Assembly (NCBI RefSeq): GCF_004345645.1
Contig: NZ_SLWS01000025.1
Location: 1 to 47,061, forward strand
Source: Actinocrispum wychmicini
Lineage (GTDB): Bacteria; Actinomycetota; Actinomycetes; Mycobacteriales; Pseudonocardiaceae
Reading direction: 5' to 3'
Length of the DNA stretch: 47,061 nucleotides
Below, piece after piece: positions 17,510 to 25,718 of the stretch (position 1 is the stretch's first letter; each line of letters starts with the position of its first letter). The notes under the pieces are model-generated. The model was not told the DNA's origin. It searched no databases and worked only from the letters and a program-made list of their open reading frames with translations. The position numbers and the translations under genes are program-made.

Positions 17510-18317
17510 ACAGCCGTCCACCGCTGGCGGTGTCGCCGCCGGAAAGTCGCTGGGCGAAGTATACCGGCACGGTCGACACCACGATCAGGACGGCGGCGAC
17601 CACGTTCACCACGGGCGCCTGGTTGGGCCGGAACAGGTTGTCGTAGATCCAGATCGGCAGGGTCTCCATGCCGGTGCCGAGGGTGAACGTGGTCACGATG
17701 ATCTCGTCGAACGACAACGCGAACGCCAGCAGACCGCCGGCCAGCAAGGCGGACCGCAGCATCGGGAACGTGACCAACCGGAACGTCGTCCGCCCGTCGG
17801 CGCCGAGGTCCATCGACGCCTCCTCCAGGTTGCCGCCCATCCGCCGCAGCCGGGCCACAACGTTGTTGAACACCACGACGATGCAGAACGTGGCGTGCGC
17901 GATGATCGCGGTCAGCAACCCGAGGTCGATCCCGAGAATGGTGCGGAACGCGTTGTTCAGGGCGATCCCGGTCACGATCCCCGGCAACGCGATCGGCAGA
18001 ATGATCAACAACGACACCGAGTCCCGCCCGAAGAACCGGTACCGTTGCAAGGCGAACGCCGCCATCGTCCCCAACACCAAAGCGATGGCGGTGGCCGCCA
18101 CCCCAGCCTGAACACTGGTCCACAAAGCCCGAAGAGCACCCTCATTGGTGACCGCGCGCCGCCACCACTCCAGCGTGAACCTCGTGGGCGGCCACCCAAA
18201 GGTGGTGTCGCCGTTGAACGAGTTCAACAGCACCACCAGAAGCGGAAAGTAGATGACGGCCAACCCGACACCCAACGCGGTCCGCAACAGAACGCGCGTG
18301 GCCCTTGAGGTTCGCAT
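17508..18317 (-). CDS. potC: Polyamine-type ABC transporter permease (PotC-like)
   Basis: 269-residue inner-membrane permease with about six helices. The cytoplasmic coupling loop (EAA motif) is EEASMDLGADGRTTFRLVTFP, contacting the ATPase. ALAFSLSFDEIIVTTF and GMETLPIWIYDNL are typical of PotC-type proteins that import spermidine/putrescine or related compounds. ATG start with AGGAG upstream, 7 bases after the potB-like stop. The final codons and the TAG stop coincide with the edge of the fold-back element, so the native C-terminus may have been replaced. Confidence 0.88.
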   Translation of the reverse strand: MRTSRATRVLLRTALGVGLAVIYFPLLVVLLNSFNGDTTFGWPPTRFTLEWWRRAVTNEGALRALWTSVQAGVAATAIALVLGTMAAFALQRYRFFGRDSVSLLIILPIALPGIVTGIALNNAFRTILGIDLGLLTAIIAHATFCIVVVFNNVVARLRRMGGNLEEASMDLGADGRTTFRLVTFPMLRSALLAGGLLAFALSFDEIIVTTFTLGTGMETLPIWIYDNLFRPNQAPVVNVVAAVLIVVSTVPVYFAQRLSGGDTASGGRL

Positions 18318-18324
18318 GGCACTC

Positions 18325-19176
18325 CTAAAGGTTGTCCAACGCGCCGGTGCGACGCACAGCGGCCAGATACACCATCATGATCACCACCGGAACCGTCGCC
18401 ACAGTCGCGGCGAACGGAAGGTTGTTGGCGGCCCCGATGTTGTCGTAGACGACGTTCCCCAACATCTGACTGGTCCCGCCCACAATCTTCACGGCGATGT
18501 AGTCCCCCAACGACAACGAGAAAGTGAAGATCGACCCAGCCACCACAGCCGGAAAAGTCAACGGAAGCACAACAGACCGAAAAGTCCGAAAAGACCGAGC
18601 CCCCAAATCCCCAGAAGCCTCAACCAAAGAGTCAGGAAGCCGCTCCAACCCGGCGTAAATCGGCAAAATCATGTACGGCAACCACAAGTACGACAACGTA
18701 ACCACAGTCGCCGCAACCCCATACCCCGGACTGTCCAACCCAAACGGATCCAACAACCAATGAACAACCCCATTCCCAGAAAGCATGGTTCGCCAAGCAT
18801 ACCCCTTAACCAGATAGCTCGCCCACAACGGAGTCATGACAGCAATGACCAAGACCCGTTGCGCCCGCCGAGAAGCCAACTTGGCCATAGCAAACGCCAT
18901 AGGAAAAGCCACAACCGCATCAATCACCGTCACCAACGCGGCAATACCCACAGTCCGCAACGTGATGGTCCGATACACGGAGTCCGAGAACAGCATGCCG
19001 AAGTTGTCCAACGACCAGTCAGTAACCACCTTGCCGGTAAAGACGTCGGTGTGCCAGAACGCGGTGACGAACAGCGCAGCCAACGCCCCCAGATAAGCCA
19101 ACCCCAACCACAGCAACGGAGCGGACAACAAGATCCCCAACCGCAACCGAGGCCGACGGAAGAAGAAAGCACTCAT
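18325..19176 (-). CDS. potB: Polyamine-type ABC transporter permease (PotB-like)
   Basis: 283-residue permease with six predicted helices. The EAA-type loop VEASGDLGARSFRTFRSVVLP and FSLSLGDYIAVKIVGGTSQM are PotB-like. The ATG at 19176 has GGGAG nearby; the longer frame was rejected because it starts in low-complexity DNA. Codon use differs from the neighbours: many T-ending codons (TTT, GTT, GCT, TCT) and TTG for Leu between ~18550 and 19000 where adjacent genes use C/G-ending codons. It is separated from the binding-protein gene by 692 bases of unusual non-coding DNA. Confidence 0.88.
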   Translation of the reverse strand: MSAFFFRRPRLRLGILLSAPLLWLGLAYLGALAALFVTAFWHTDVFTGKVVTDWSLDNFGMLFSDSVYRTITLRTVGIAALVTVIDAVVAFPMAFAMAKLASRRAQRVLVIAVMTPLWASYLVKGYAWRTMLSGNGVVHWLLDPFGLDSPGYGVAATVVTLSYLWLPYMILPIYAGLERLPDSLVEASGDLGARSFRTFRSVVLPLTFPAVVAGSIFTFSLSLGDYIAVKIVGGTSQMLGNVVYDNIGAANNLPFAATVATVPVVIMMVYLAAVRRTGALDNL

Positions 19177-19199
19177 GTCACTCCCAAACCGAGAAGGTG

Positions 19200-19650
19200 G
19201 TGTCATGCGCCAACGGGAACAAGCAACTGAACAAAGTGGACAGATAGCCGGAAGGGGCAACGCCGGCAAAGGCAGCCGGACAACCCGAGGAGGCTGGCGG
19301 GCGGAAGGTGAAGAGCGGAGGGTGGCTGGGCGAATGGAGGGCGGTTGGGTGTTGAAGGGAAGCAGAGCAGACCGAGGGCGGGCGGCGGCTGGAAGGCGAC
19401 AGAAGACAACGCTGGGCAGTAGGCAGTAGGCAGTAGGCCGGCGGGTGGGCGGCGGGGCGATAGCTGGTAGGCGGTGGCTGGTAGGCCTTGGCTGGTGGAG
19501 GCGGAAGGCAATCGGGTGTGGGAGGACTGAGTGCGGGAGGGTGTGTGCGGGAGGGCTGGGTGTCGGAGGGTGGGTGGGAGGACTGAGCTCGAGAGGGTGG
19601 GTGGGGCTGGGTGTGAGAGGGCTGGTGTGAGGGAGAGGGGGTAGAGCGGA
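19200..19650 (-). promoter_or_regulatory. C-rich, G-poor transcript segment (rut-like)
   Basis: Read on the transcribed minus strand, the segment is rich in C and pyrimidine runs (CCACCC, CTCCC) and very poor in G. That composition is what Rho recognises as a rut site. It lies just after potD, where premature termination would raise the ratio of binding protein to permease. The plus strand has many GGG runs and could also form G-quadruplexes. Confidence 0.4.
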
Positions 19651-19810
19651 GGTTCGGTTTTACACGGGGCGCGGTGGGTATAAGCTGGCTGCGGCGGCAG
19701 GCCCAAAGGCATCCCAAGAACAAACCTGTGGGTGGTGAACCCAGGGATACATGGCCTGCCGGCGTAGTCGGCTTGCACCCACCGCGGGGGTCCCCGTGTC
19801 AAACCGAACC
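19651..19810. mobile_element. 160 bp fold-back (MITE-like) element after potD
   Basis: The ends 19651-19669 (GGTTCGGTTTTACACGGGG) and 19792-19810 are inverted repeats with one mismatch in 19. Pairing continues inward (CGCGGTGGGT, GGCAGGCC, ATCCC/GGGAT) with a 6-base indel, so the unit folds into one long hairpin. It starts 58 bases after the potD stop and could stabilise the potD transcript 3' end. No target duplication is evident. Confidence 0.65.
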
Positions 19811-19868
19811 GTGGTAGGCACCGGCAGCAGCCGCAACCCAAGGGCCGCAATCCAAAGGGAGCAATGAG

Positions 19869-21056
19869 TCACCCCTTGATATCGGTCCAAGCCCGAGTCC
19901 ACTCCCCATAGTCCTTGCACTTGACATCAGTCCGCCCATCCAGGCACTGAGCAATAGGCGTTGTCCAGTAAGCGATCTTCGCCGCATACGCCGCATCATT
20001 CGCGTGATACGTGTCGCACAGCGACTTGTCCGTCATCTCCACGCATGCCTTCGAGTTCGCGGGCGCCTCCCCGAAGTACTCCGCAACCTGGGCGTTCACC
20101 GACGGACTGATGACGTAGTCCATCCACTTGTACGCGCACGTCTTGTGCGTTGACTTCGCCGCGACCATCCAAGTGTCAGACCACCCCGTGGCTCCTTCGG
20201 TGGGCACGACGGACTCCACCGGAGCGCCCTCCCCTTTCGCGAGGTTCACCGTTACCTGCCAGGCGGTTCCCACCACGGAGTCGCCGTTCTTGAGGGACTG
20301 GGTCTCCTTCAGGTAGTCCGACCAGTACTCCGACACCAACGGCCGCTGCTTCTTCAGCAGGTCGACCGCGGCGGTGAACTGCTTGTCGTCCAGGGCGTAC
20401 GGGTTCTTGATGCCCAGATCTGGTTGGTGGGCCTGCAGGTACAGGGCCGCGTCCGCGATGTAGATCGGCGAGTCGTAGGCGATGACTTTCCCTTTGTACG
20501 GCGACTGGGCGTCGAACATCACCGACCACGATGTCGGCGCGGGCGTCACCTTGTCGGTGCGCCACGTCAGGATGTTGGCGCCCCAGCCGTGCGGAATCCC
20601 GTACGCGACATTGCTGACACTGTTCCAGGACTTGTTCTTCAGGAAGGGGTATACGTTTTCGTAGTTGGGCACCAACGATGTATTCACCGGCTCCACGTCA
20701 CCCGACGCGACCAACCTCAAGGAGGCGTCCCCAGAAGCCGAGACGACGTCGTACTGACCCGTTTTCATCAAGGTGACTGCCTCGTCCGACGTCCCGAACG
20801 GCTTCACGTTGACCTTGCAGCCGGTCTGCTGTTCGAACGGGGTCACCCAGTTCACTTTCGGGTCGTTCGAACCGTTCTCCGCGTATCCCGGCCACGCCAA
20901 CACGTTCAGCGCCCCTTCGGGCTGGCCGAGCGCCTTCAGGGCGTCCATTTTGGGCGGGGTGAAACCTTGGGCGCCGGGTGGGGCTCCGGAGGAACCAGAT
21001 GTTCCGCACGCGGCCAGGAGCACGCACGCGGCTCCCAGAAACAGAGTCTTCTTCAT
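19869..21056 (-). CDS. potD: Polyamine-type ABC transporter substrate-binding lipoprotein (PotD-like)
   Basis: 395 residues. The signal peptide MKKTLFLGAACVLLAAC ends in a lipobox with Cys17, so it is lipid-anchored outside the membrane. The mature part has the SBP_bac (PotD/PotF) pattern: ALNVLAWPGYAE, FEQQTGCKVNVKPFGTSDEAV, YDVVSASGD, GIPHGWGANILTWRTD and GWSDTWMVAAKSTHKTCAYKWMDYV. It captures the ligand, probably a polyamine or gamma-amino compound, for the PotBC-A importer. The start overlaps (ATGA) the stop of potA. About 690 non-coding bases follow before potB. Confidence 0.88.
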   Translation of the reverse strand: MKKTLFLGAACVLLAACGTSGSSGAPPGAQGFTPPKMDALKALGQPEGALNVLAWPGYAENGSNDPKVNWVTPFEQQTGCKVNVKPFGTSDEAVTLMKTGQYDVVSASGDASLRLVASGDVEPVNTSLVPNYENVYPFLKNKSWNSVSNVAYGIPHGWGANILTWRTDKVTPAPTSWSVMFDAQSPYKGKVIAYDSPIYIADAALYLQAHQPDLGIKNPYALDDKQFTAAVDLLKKQRPLVSEYWSDYLKETQSLKNGDSVVGTAWQVTVNLAKGEGAPVESVVPTEGATGWSDTWMVAAKSTHKTCAYKWMDYVISPSVNAQVAEYFGEAPANSKACVEMTDKSLCDTYHANDAAYAAKIAYWTTPIAQCLDGRTDVKCKDYGEWTRAWTDIKG

Positions 21057-22141
21057 CGCTGGGGCCCTTCCGGTGAGGGGACGCGGTAACAGTGGTCCTG
21101 CCGCCAGGACAGCCGGACCCGGCCGTCGGGGAAGTCGGGTGGGCTGCCGACGTTCTGGCGGACCACGGAGAGTTGGCCGCCCGCGTCGAGCGCGACGGCG
21201 TAGCGCACGGTCGCGCCGGCGTACACGATGTCGGTGACCGTGCCGGTTGCGTTGGTCTCGCCCGCGTCGGCAGGCGAGGACAGGTCGCCGTCGATGCGGA
21301 TCTTCTCCGGCCGGATACTGTATACACCGGGTCTTCCGATGACCGACTCGGCGCCGCGTCCGCTCAGCAGGTTGGAAGTGCCGACGAACCCGGCGACGAA
21401 CTCGGTCGCGGGTCTCTCGTACACCTCGGCCGGCGTGCCGACCTGTTCGATCCGCCCGCCCGAGAACACCGCGATCCGGTCGCTCATGGTCAACGCCTCG
21501 TCCTGGTCGTGCGTCACGAACACGAAAGTGATCCCCACGTCCCGTTGGATCTGTTTCAACTCCACCTGCATGGCCTGCCGCAGTTTCAGGTCCAACGCGC
21601 CCAGCGGTTCGTCCAGCAGCAACACCTTCGGCCGGTTCACCAACGCCCGCGCCAACGCCACTCGCTGCCGTTGCCCACCGGACAACTGGGACGGTTTGCG
21701 TTCACCGAACCCGTCCAGGCGAACCGTGTGCAGCGCCTCCTCCGCGCGGTTGCGTCTCTCCACACGCGGCACACGCTTGACACGTAAGCCGTACTCGACG
21801 TTCTCCCGCACGGACATGTGCGGGAACAACGCGTAGTCCTGGAAGACCGTGTTGACGTCACGTTCGAACGGCGCGAGCCGACTGACGTCCTGCCCCGCCA
21901 ACTCGATCGTTCCGGAGGTAGGCAGATCGAAGCCCGCGATCATCCGCAACACTGTCGTCTTGCCGGATCCGGACGGGCCGAGCATCGAGAAGAACTCGCC
22001 CGGCGGAACGTCCAAGTCGACTCCGTCGACCGCGCGCACGTCGCCGAAGTGCTTGCGCAGCCCGACAAGCCGGACCGCGGGTTGGGTGTCCGTGGCCGCC
22101 CGCGGGTCCGTGGCGACGGTCGACGGCGCTTGGTTGGGCAT
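21053..22141 (-). CDS. potA: Polyamine-type ABC transporter ATPase (PotA-like)
   Basis: 362-residue importer ATPase. Walker A GPSGSGKTT, Q-loop VFQDYALFPH, signature LSGGQRQRV, Walker B VLLLDEPLGALD and H-loop VTHDQDEA are intact. A C-terminal TOBE_2 domain (YSIRPEKIRI, VTDIVYAGATVRY) is typical of PotA/FbpC-type proteins. ATG at 22141 shares one base with the stop of the aldehyde dehydrogenase gene, and its own stop overlaps the potD start, giving tight coupling of the first three genes of the operon. Confidence 0.9.
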   Translation of the reverse strand: MPNQAPSTVATDPRAATDTQPAVRLVGLRKHFGDVRAVDGVDLDVPPGEFFSMLGPSGSGKTTVLRMIAGFDLPTSGTIELAGQDVSRLAPFERDVNTVFQDYALFPHMSVRENVEYGLRVKRVPRVERRNRAEEALHTVRLDGFGERKPSQLSGGQRQRVALARALVNRPKVLLLDEPLGALDLKLRQAMQVELKQIQRDVGITFVFVTHDQDEALTMSDRIAVFSGGRIEQVGTPAEVYERPATEFVAGFVGTSNLLSGRGAESVIGRPGVYSIRPEKIRIDGDLSSPADAGETNATGTVTDIVYAGATVRYAVALDAGGQLSVVRQNVGSPPDFPDGRVRLSWRQDHCYRVPSPEGPQR

Positions 22142-23562
22142 CAGAGCGCGCTCATCACGTGTTTGACCCGGGTGTAGTCCTCCAGCCCGTACATCGACAG
22201 ATCCTTGCCGTAGCCGGACTTCTTGAACCCACCGTGCGGCATCTCGGCGACGAGCGGGATGTGCGTGTTGATCCACACGCAGCCGTAGTCGAGTTCGGCG
22301 GCGACCCGCATCGCGGTCTGGTGGTCCCGTGTCCACACCGACGACGCCAGGCCGTACGGGACGCCGTTGGCGGACCGGACCGCGTCGGCCTCGTCGGTGA
22401 ACCGCTGCACGGTGATCACCGGCCCGAACACCTCGTTCTGGGTGATCTCGTCGTCCTGCTGAACACCGGAGATGACTGTGGGCGCGAAGAAGTAGCCCTC
22501 GCCGCCGACCTGCGATCCACCACTGTGGACGGTCGCGTGGTCGGGCAGCCGTTCGACGAACCCGGCCACCCGCTCCAACTGGTTGGCGTTGTTCAACGGG
22601 CCGTACAGGACCTCGTCGTCGTCCGGCCGGCCGGTCTTCGTGGCCGCCGCCTGCTGTGCGAGCAACTCCACGAACTCGTCGTGCACGCTGTCGGCGACGA
22701 GGACACGGGTGGCGGCCGTGCAGTCCTGGCCGCCGTTGAAGTATCCCGCCATGGCGATCCCCTCGGCCGCCATGGCGAGGTCGGCGTCGGCGAACACGAC
22801 CACCGGGGCCTTGCCGCCGAGTTCGAGGTGCACACGCTTGACGTCGGTCGCGGCGGTCCGGGCGACCTCCACCCCGGCCCGGACCGAGCCGGTGATCGAC
22901 ACCATCGCCGGGATCTCATGCGCCACAAGGGATCTGCCCGTGTCCCGGTCGCCGCAGACCACGTTCAGGACACCCGGCGGCAGGAACTCCGCACACACCT
23001 CGGCGAGCAGCAGCGTCGACGCCGGTGTGGTGTCCGACGGCTTGAGCACGATCGCGTTGCCGGCGGCGAGCGCGGGCGCGATCTTCCAGACGGCCATCAA
23101 CAGTGGGTAGTTCCATGGCGTGACCTGGGCGCAGACCCCGATCGGCTCGCGCCGGACGAACGACGTATGCCCCTCCATGTACTCCGCTGCCGACCGTCCT
23201 TCGAGGACACGCGCGGCGCCGGCGAAGAAGCGCAGTTGGTCAACGGCGGGCGGCAGTTCCTCCGACGCGGTCAGTCCGAGTGGCTTGCCGGTGTTCGCCG
23301 ACTCCACGCGCACGAACTCGTCCGCGCGGGCCGCGACCGCGTCGGCGATCTTGAGCAGGGCGAGCTGGCGCTGCGACGGCGTGGTCTTCCGCCACGACTC
23401 GAACGCTCCCGTGGCCGCTTTGAGCGCGCGGTCGACGTCCTCGGGTCCCGCGACCGCCGCCGTGGCGTACGGCTTGCCGGTCACCGGGTCGATCACCTCG
23501 GCGACCCGTCCGGACAGGGAGTCGACCTGCTTGCCACCGACGAAGTGCTTCAGCTCCAGCAC
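22141..23562 (-). CDS. Aldehyde dehydrogenase, probably gamma-aminobutyraldehyde dehydrogenase
   Basis: 473-residue NAD(P)-dependent aldehyde dehydrogenase. Seen: VTPWNYPLLMAVWKIAPAL, the cofactor loop SITGSVRAG, general base Glu247 in LELGGKAP, and nucleophile Cys281 in NGGQDCTAATRV. Sequence style (YFNGGQDCTA, GFKKSGYGKDLSMYGLEDYTRVKHV) is that of aminobutyraldehyde dehydrogenases, which oxidise 4-aminobutanal from putrescine to GABA. It is the first gene of the operon with potA-D, supporting polyamine use as carbon or nitrogen source. A preceding amine oxidase or transaminase is not present here. Confidence 0.88.
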   Translation of the reverse strand: MLELKHFVGGKQVDSLSGRVAEVIDPVTGKPYATAAVAGPEDVDRALKAATGAFESWRKTTPSQRQLALLKIADAVAARADEFVRVESANTGKPLGLTASEELPPAVDQLRFFAGAARVLEGRSAAEYMEGHTSFVRREPIGVCAQVTPWNYPLLMAVWKIAPALAAGNAIVLKPSDTTPASTLLLAEVCAEFLPPGVLNVVCGDRDTGRSLVAHEIPAMVSITGSVRAGVEVARTAATDVKRVHLELGGKAPVVVFADADLAMAAEGIAMAGYFNGGQDCTAATRVLVADSVHDEFVELLAQQAAATKTGRPDDDEVLYGPLNNANQLERVAGFVERLPDHATVHSGGSQVGGEGYFFAPTVISGVQQDDEITQNEVFGPVITVQRFTDEADAVRSANGVPYGLASSVWTRDHQTAMRVAAELDYGCVWINTHIPLVAEMPHGGFKKSGYGKDLSMYGLEDYTRVKHVMSAL

Positions 23563-23599
23563 CGGAACTCCTTCACTGTGGTCGTCCCGCTACACGACG

Positions 23600-23626
23600 T
23601 GACATAACATATGAGTCCATATGTCA
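23600..23626. promoter_or_regulatory. Candidate operator between the polyamine operon and the GntR gene
   Basis: Two nested inverted repeats lie in the divergent intergenic region: TGACATA-N13-TATGTCA (23600-23606 with 23620-23626) and ACATATG-N4-CATATGT (23607-23613 with 23618-23624). The AT-rich symmetry stands out in GC-rich DNA and is a good candidate for the FCD-type regulator encoded next door. Confidence 0.6.
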
Positions 23627-23681
23627 AAGGACAAGAGTTTCCGGCAGGATTGAGGCCGTCGCGTTATCGAGAAAGGCACCC

Positions 23682-24413
23682 ATGGGGATTTCGCACAGCG
23701 CGCGGTCAGCCATGTTCGCGCCGCTGGACCAGCTGGGACGGGCCGAGGCGGTGGCGGCCCGCCTGGTCGACGCGATCAACCTCGGCCTGCTCGCCGACGC
23801 CGAACAGCTGCCGAGCGAGGCCGAACTCGCCGCCCAGTTCGGCGTCGCCACGGTGACCGTGCGTGAAGCCCTGGTGGCCCTCAGGCAGCAGGGCCTGGTC
23901 GAAACCCGCCGCGGCCGGGGCGGCGGAAGCTTCGTCCGGGCGCCCCGGACACCGTCGCCGTGGCAGGACCGGCTGCGGGCCGTGTCCTTGAGCGACCTCC
24001 GGGACGTCGGCGACCACTATGTGGCGATCGCCGGGGCCGCCGCGAGACTGGCCGCCGAACGCAGCTCGCCCGAGGACGTCGAGCGCCTGCGGCTCGCCAC
24101 CGAAGACCTGCGGACCGCGTACGGCGCCGAGGCCGCCCGCGCGGAACGCCATTTCCACCTGGAGATCGCGGCCGCCGCCCAGTCACCGCGGCTCACCCAC
24201 CAGGAGGTTCAACTCCAGGGCGAAGGCGGCGGGCTGCTCTGGCTGCCGTTGGGTGCCGAAGAGAGCCACCGGGAGGCCTACGCTGAGCACCTGGCAATCA
24301 CCGAGGCGATCGCCGACGCGGACGGCGCCCTGGCCCGCTCGTTGACCGAGGAGCACATCCTCGGCGCGCTCGACCGGCTGGCCGAGGCGCATCTGCGGCT
24401 GGTGACGCCGTGA
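23682..24413 (+). CDS. GntR family transcriptional regulator (FadR/FCD subfamily)
   Basis: 243 residues. The N-terminal winged helix has LPSEAELAAQFGVATVTVREALVALRQQGLVETRRGRGGG. The C-terminal all-helical FCD domain starts near residue 100 and includes ERHFHLEIAAAAQSPRL and the late metal-site-like EHLAITEAIADAD with EEH. FCD regulators bind small acids or metals and usually repress. It is divergent from the polyamine operon, so it probably controls that operon and itself through the palindrome at 23600-23626. Its stop overlaps (GTGA) the start of the cache-domain gene, which suggests a joint sensing role. Confidence 0.88.
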   Translation: MGISHSARSAMFAPLDQLGRAEAVAARLVDAINLGLLADAEQLPSEAELAAQFGVATVTVREALVALRQQGLVETRRGRGGGSFVRAPRTPSPWQDRLRAVSLSDLRDVGDHYVAIAGAAARLAAERSSPEDVERLRLATEDLRTAYGAEAARAERHFHLEIAAAAQSPRLTHQEVQLQGEGGGLLWLPLGAEESHREAYAEHLAITEAIADADGALARSLTEEHILGALDRLAEAHLRLVTP

Positions 24414-25144
24414 GCGCGGCCGAGGTGAGCACGGTGGAGCACGGCGACGAGGTCGTTGAGCGGGTCGCGACCCTGGTGGAAGGCATCTTCGACCGCCTCA
24501 AGCCCTTACTCGCCGCGACCGAGGCCGTCCTCGCCGAGAACCTGCCCGCGGAAAGCCTGCACACCCTGCGGCCCCAAGTGTTCGACGCGCTCGGCGGCCT
24601 GGTGATCGGCGCCGGCTTCGTCAGCGCCCCCCACGTCCTCGCCGACCAGGAGTTCGGCTTCGAGTGGTGGACCGCCGGCAACCCGCCCGAGCAACTGTTC
24701 ATCAGCCTCGACCCGACGAGCGACAACTTCCTCGACTACACCCGCCAGTCCTGGTACACGGTCCCCCGCGACACCGACCGCCGCCACGTCAACGGCCCCT
24801 ACGTCGACTACCTCTGCACCGACGAGTACACCCTCACCTTCACCCTGCCCGCCCACCGCCACGGCACGTTCGCCGGAGTGGTCGGCGCGGACGTGTACGT
24901 GCGCGAGTTCGAGCACGCGGTCCGTCCCATGTTGCGGTCCTTGGGCCGGCGCGCGTCCCTGGTGAACGCTCAGGGCCGGGTCATCGTCTCTAACAGTGTT
25001 AGAGACGCGACTGGGTCACTGGTCCGGGAGGTCGACGTCCCCGCCTGGTGGACATCGGGGGCGACACCGTCCACATCGAACGGACGAGCCCTGCGCCGCT
25101 GCGGCGACTCCCCCATCACCCTGTTGGTCAGCGCGACCTCTTGA
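24410..25144 (+). CDS. Free-standing cache-domain protein coupled to the GntR regulator
   Basis: 244 residues without signal peptide or membrane helix. The centre has a PDC/cache ligand-pocket pattern: DYTRQSWYTVPRDT, GPYVDYLCTDEYTLTFTLPA and GTFAGVVGADVYV, then a segment LVNAQGRVIVSNS like the small cache lobe. Cache domains normally sense ligands outside the cell; a soluble one fused to nothing and co-translated (GTGA overlap) with a GntR protein is unusual. It may deliver an amine or amino-acid signal to the regulator, which is inference. A 21 bp palindrome lies inside the gene, and its 3' end overlaps the Uma2 gene by 17 bases. Confidence 0.72.
   Translation: MSAAEVSTVEHGDEVVERVATLVEGIFDRLKPLLAATEAVLAENLPAESLHTLRPQVFDALGGLVIGAGFVSAPHVLADQEFGFEWWTAGNPPEQLFISLDPTSDNFLDYTRQSWYTVPRDTDRRHVNGPYVDYLCTDEYTLTFTLPAHRHGTFAGVVGADVYVREFEHAVRPMLRSLGRRASLVNAQGRVIVSNSVRDATGSLVREVDVPAWWTSGATPSTSNGRALRRCGDSPITLLVSATS
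24986..25006. promoter_or_regulatory. Perfect 21 bp palindrome inside the cache gene
   Basis: Arms GTCTCTAACA and TGTTAGAGAC flank one central G. The core CTAAC-N3-GTTAG resembles TetR-type operators and is shared with 36038-36050. It forces rare codons (GTT, AGA) in the gene. Confidence 0.5.
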
Positions 25145-25718
25145 GCAACGCGGACAGATCCAGGTCGATCGGCACAGGCGCTGCCGTGATGGTGGCTGAA
25201 CCATCTGTCTGGATCCTGTTCTCGGCAACGTAGCTGCCGTCCACGAACCGGTGCGCGGTAAGCGTCATGCCGGCCAGATCGTGTCCCCGGTCAATGGTCC
25301 ACACAAAGGGCACACCAGCCACGGTGTAACCCGCCATCTTGTCCTCGCGTTCCTCGCGCGGATTTCCGGGCGACCAGATCTCGACAATCAGAGCAAGCTC
25401 CTCCGGACCGAAACTCACCCCGGCCGGTTCCCTTGTCGACACAACGAGATCCGGGATGACCATCAGCCGCCGGCCCGTGGAGATCCGCACGTTGGGCGCT
25501 GGGACCACATACAGATCGGTTCGCCCGCAAGCTGCGAACGCATCCTCCAGCGGGCGGATCAGCCGACCGGCCGCGTACTGGTGTGTAGTGGAGGGTGCGG
25601 GAGTCACGTGCAGGTATCCCCAAAGCAGTTCGAGACGCGACCCGTCCGCCGGAGGGTCCATCGCCAGCCAGTCCTTGACCGTGAACGGGCCGAGCGGATG
25701 TTCCAGAGCAGCGGACAC
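25128..25718 (-). CDS. Uma2 family endonuclease-fold protein
   Basis: 196 residues of the Uma2 (PD-(D/E)xK) family. The active-site pattern is present: an early Glu in RLELLWGYLHV, Asp in VIPDLVVS, and VEIWSPGNPREEREDKMAGY supplying Glu and Lys. Uma2 proteins are numerous in actinomycetes and cyanobacteria and their biological role is unclear. The GTG at 25718 was preferred over an upstream ATG because GGAGG sits about six bases before it. It is divergent from the small gene at 25863, and its 3' end overlaps the cache gene. Confidence 0.85.
   Translation of the reverse strand: MSAALEHPLGPFTVKDWLAMDPPADGSRLELLWGYLHVTPAPSTTHQYAAGRLIRPLEDAFAACGRTDLYVVPAPNVRISTGRRLMVIPDLVVSTREPAGVSFGPEELALIVEIWSPGNPREEREDKMAGYTVAGVPFVWTIDRGHDLAGMTLTAHRFVDGSYVAENRIQTDGSATITAAPVPIDLDLSALLKRSR

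Larger units (their letters stand above)
19177..19868. other. 692 bp non-coding, low-complexity intra-operon region
   Basis: This stretch separates potD and potB, which are transcribed leftward. It contains a fold-back element (19651-19810) and, between ~19200 and 19650, degenerate G-rich repeats on the plus strand (GGGAGG, GGGTGGG, three tandem GCAGTAG units at 19415-19436). Several frames stay open through it but are Pro/Ser-rich with no ribosome site or family match, so I treat them as non-coding. Confidence 0.7.

Noticed and set aside
17330..17521. Longer kynureninase N-terminus from 17521
   Set aside because: The added residues derive from the fold-back element; ATG 17329 gives the normal family start.
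19178..19850. Pro/Ser-rich open frames in the potD-potB gap
   Set aside because: Low complexity, no ribosome site, no family likeness; explained by composition and the fold-back element.
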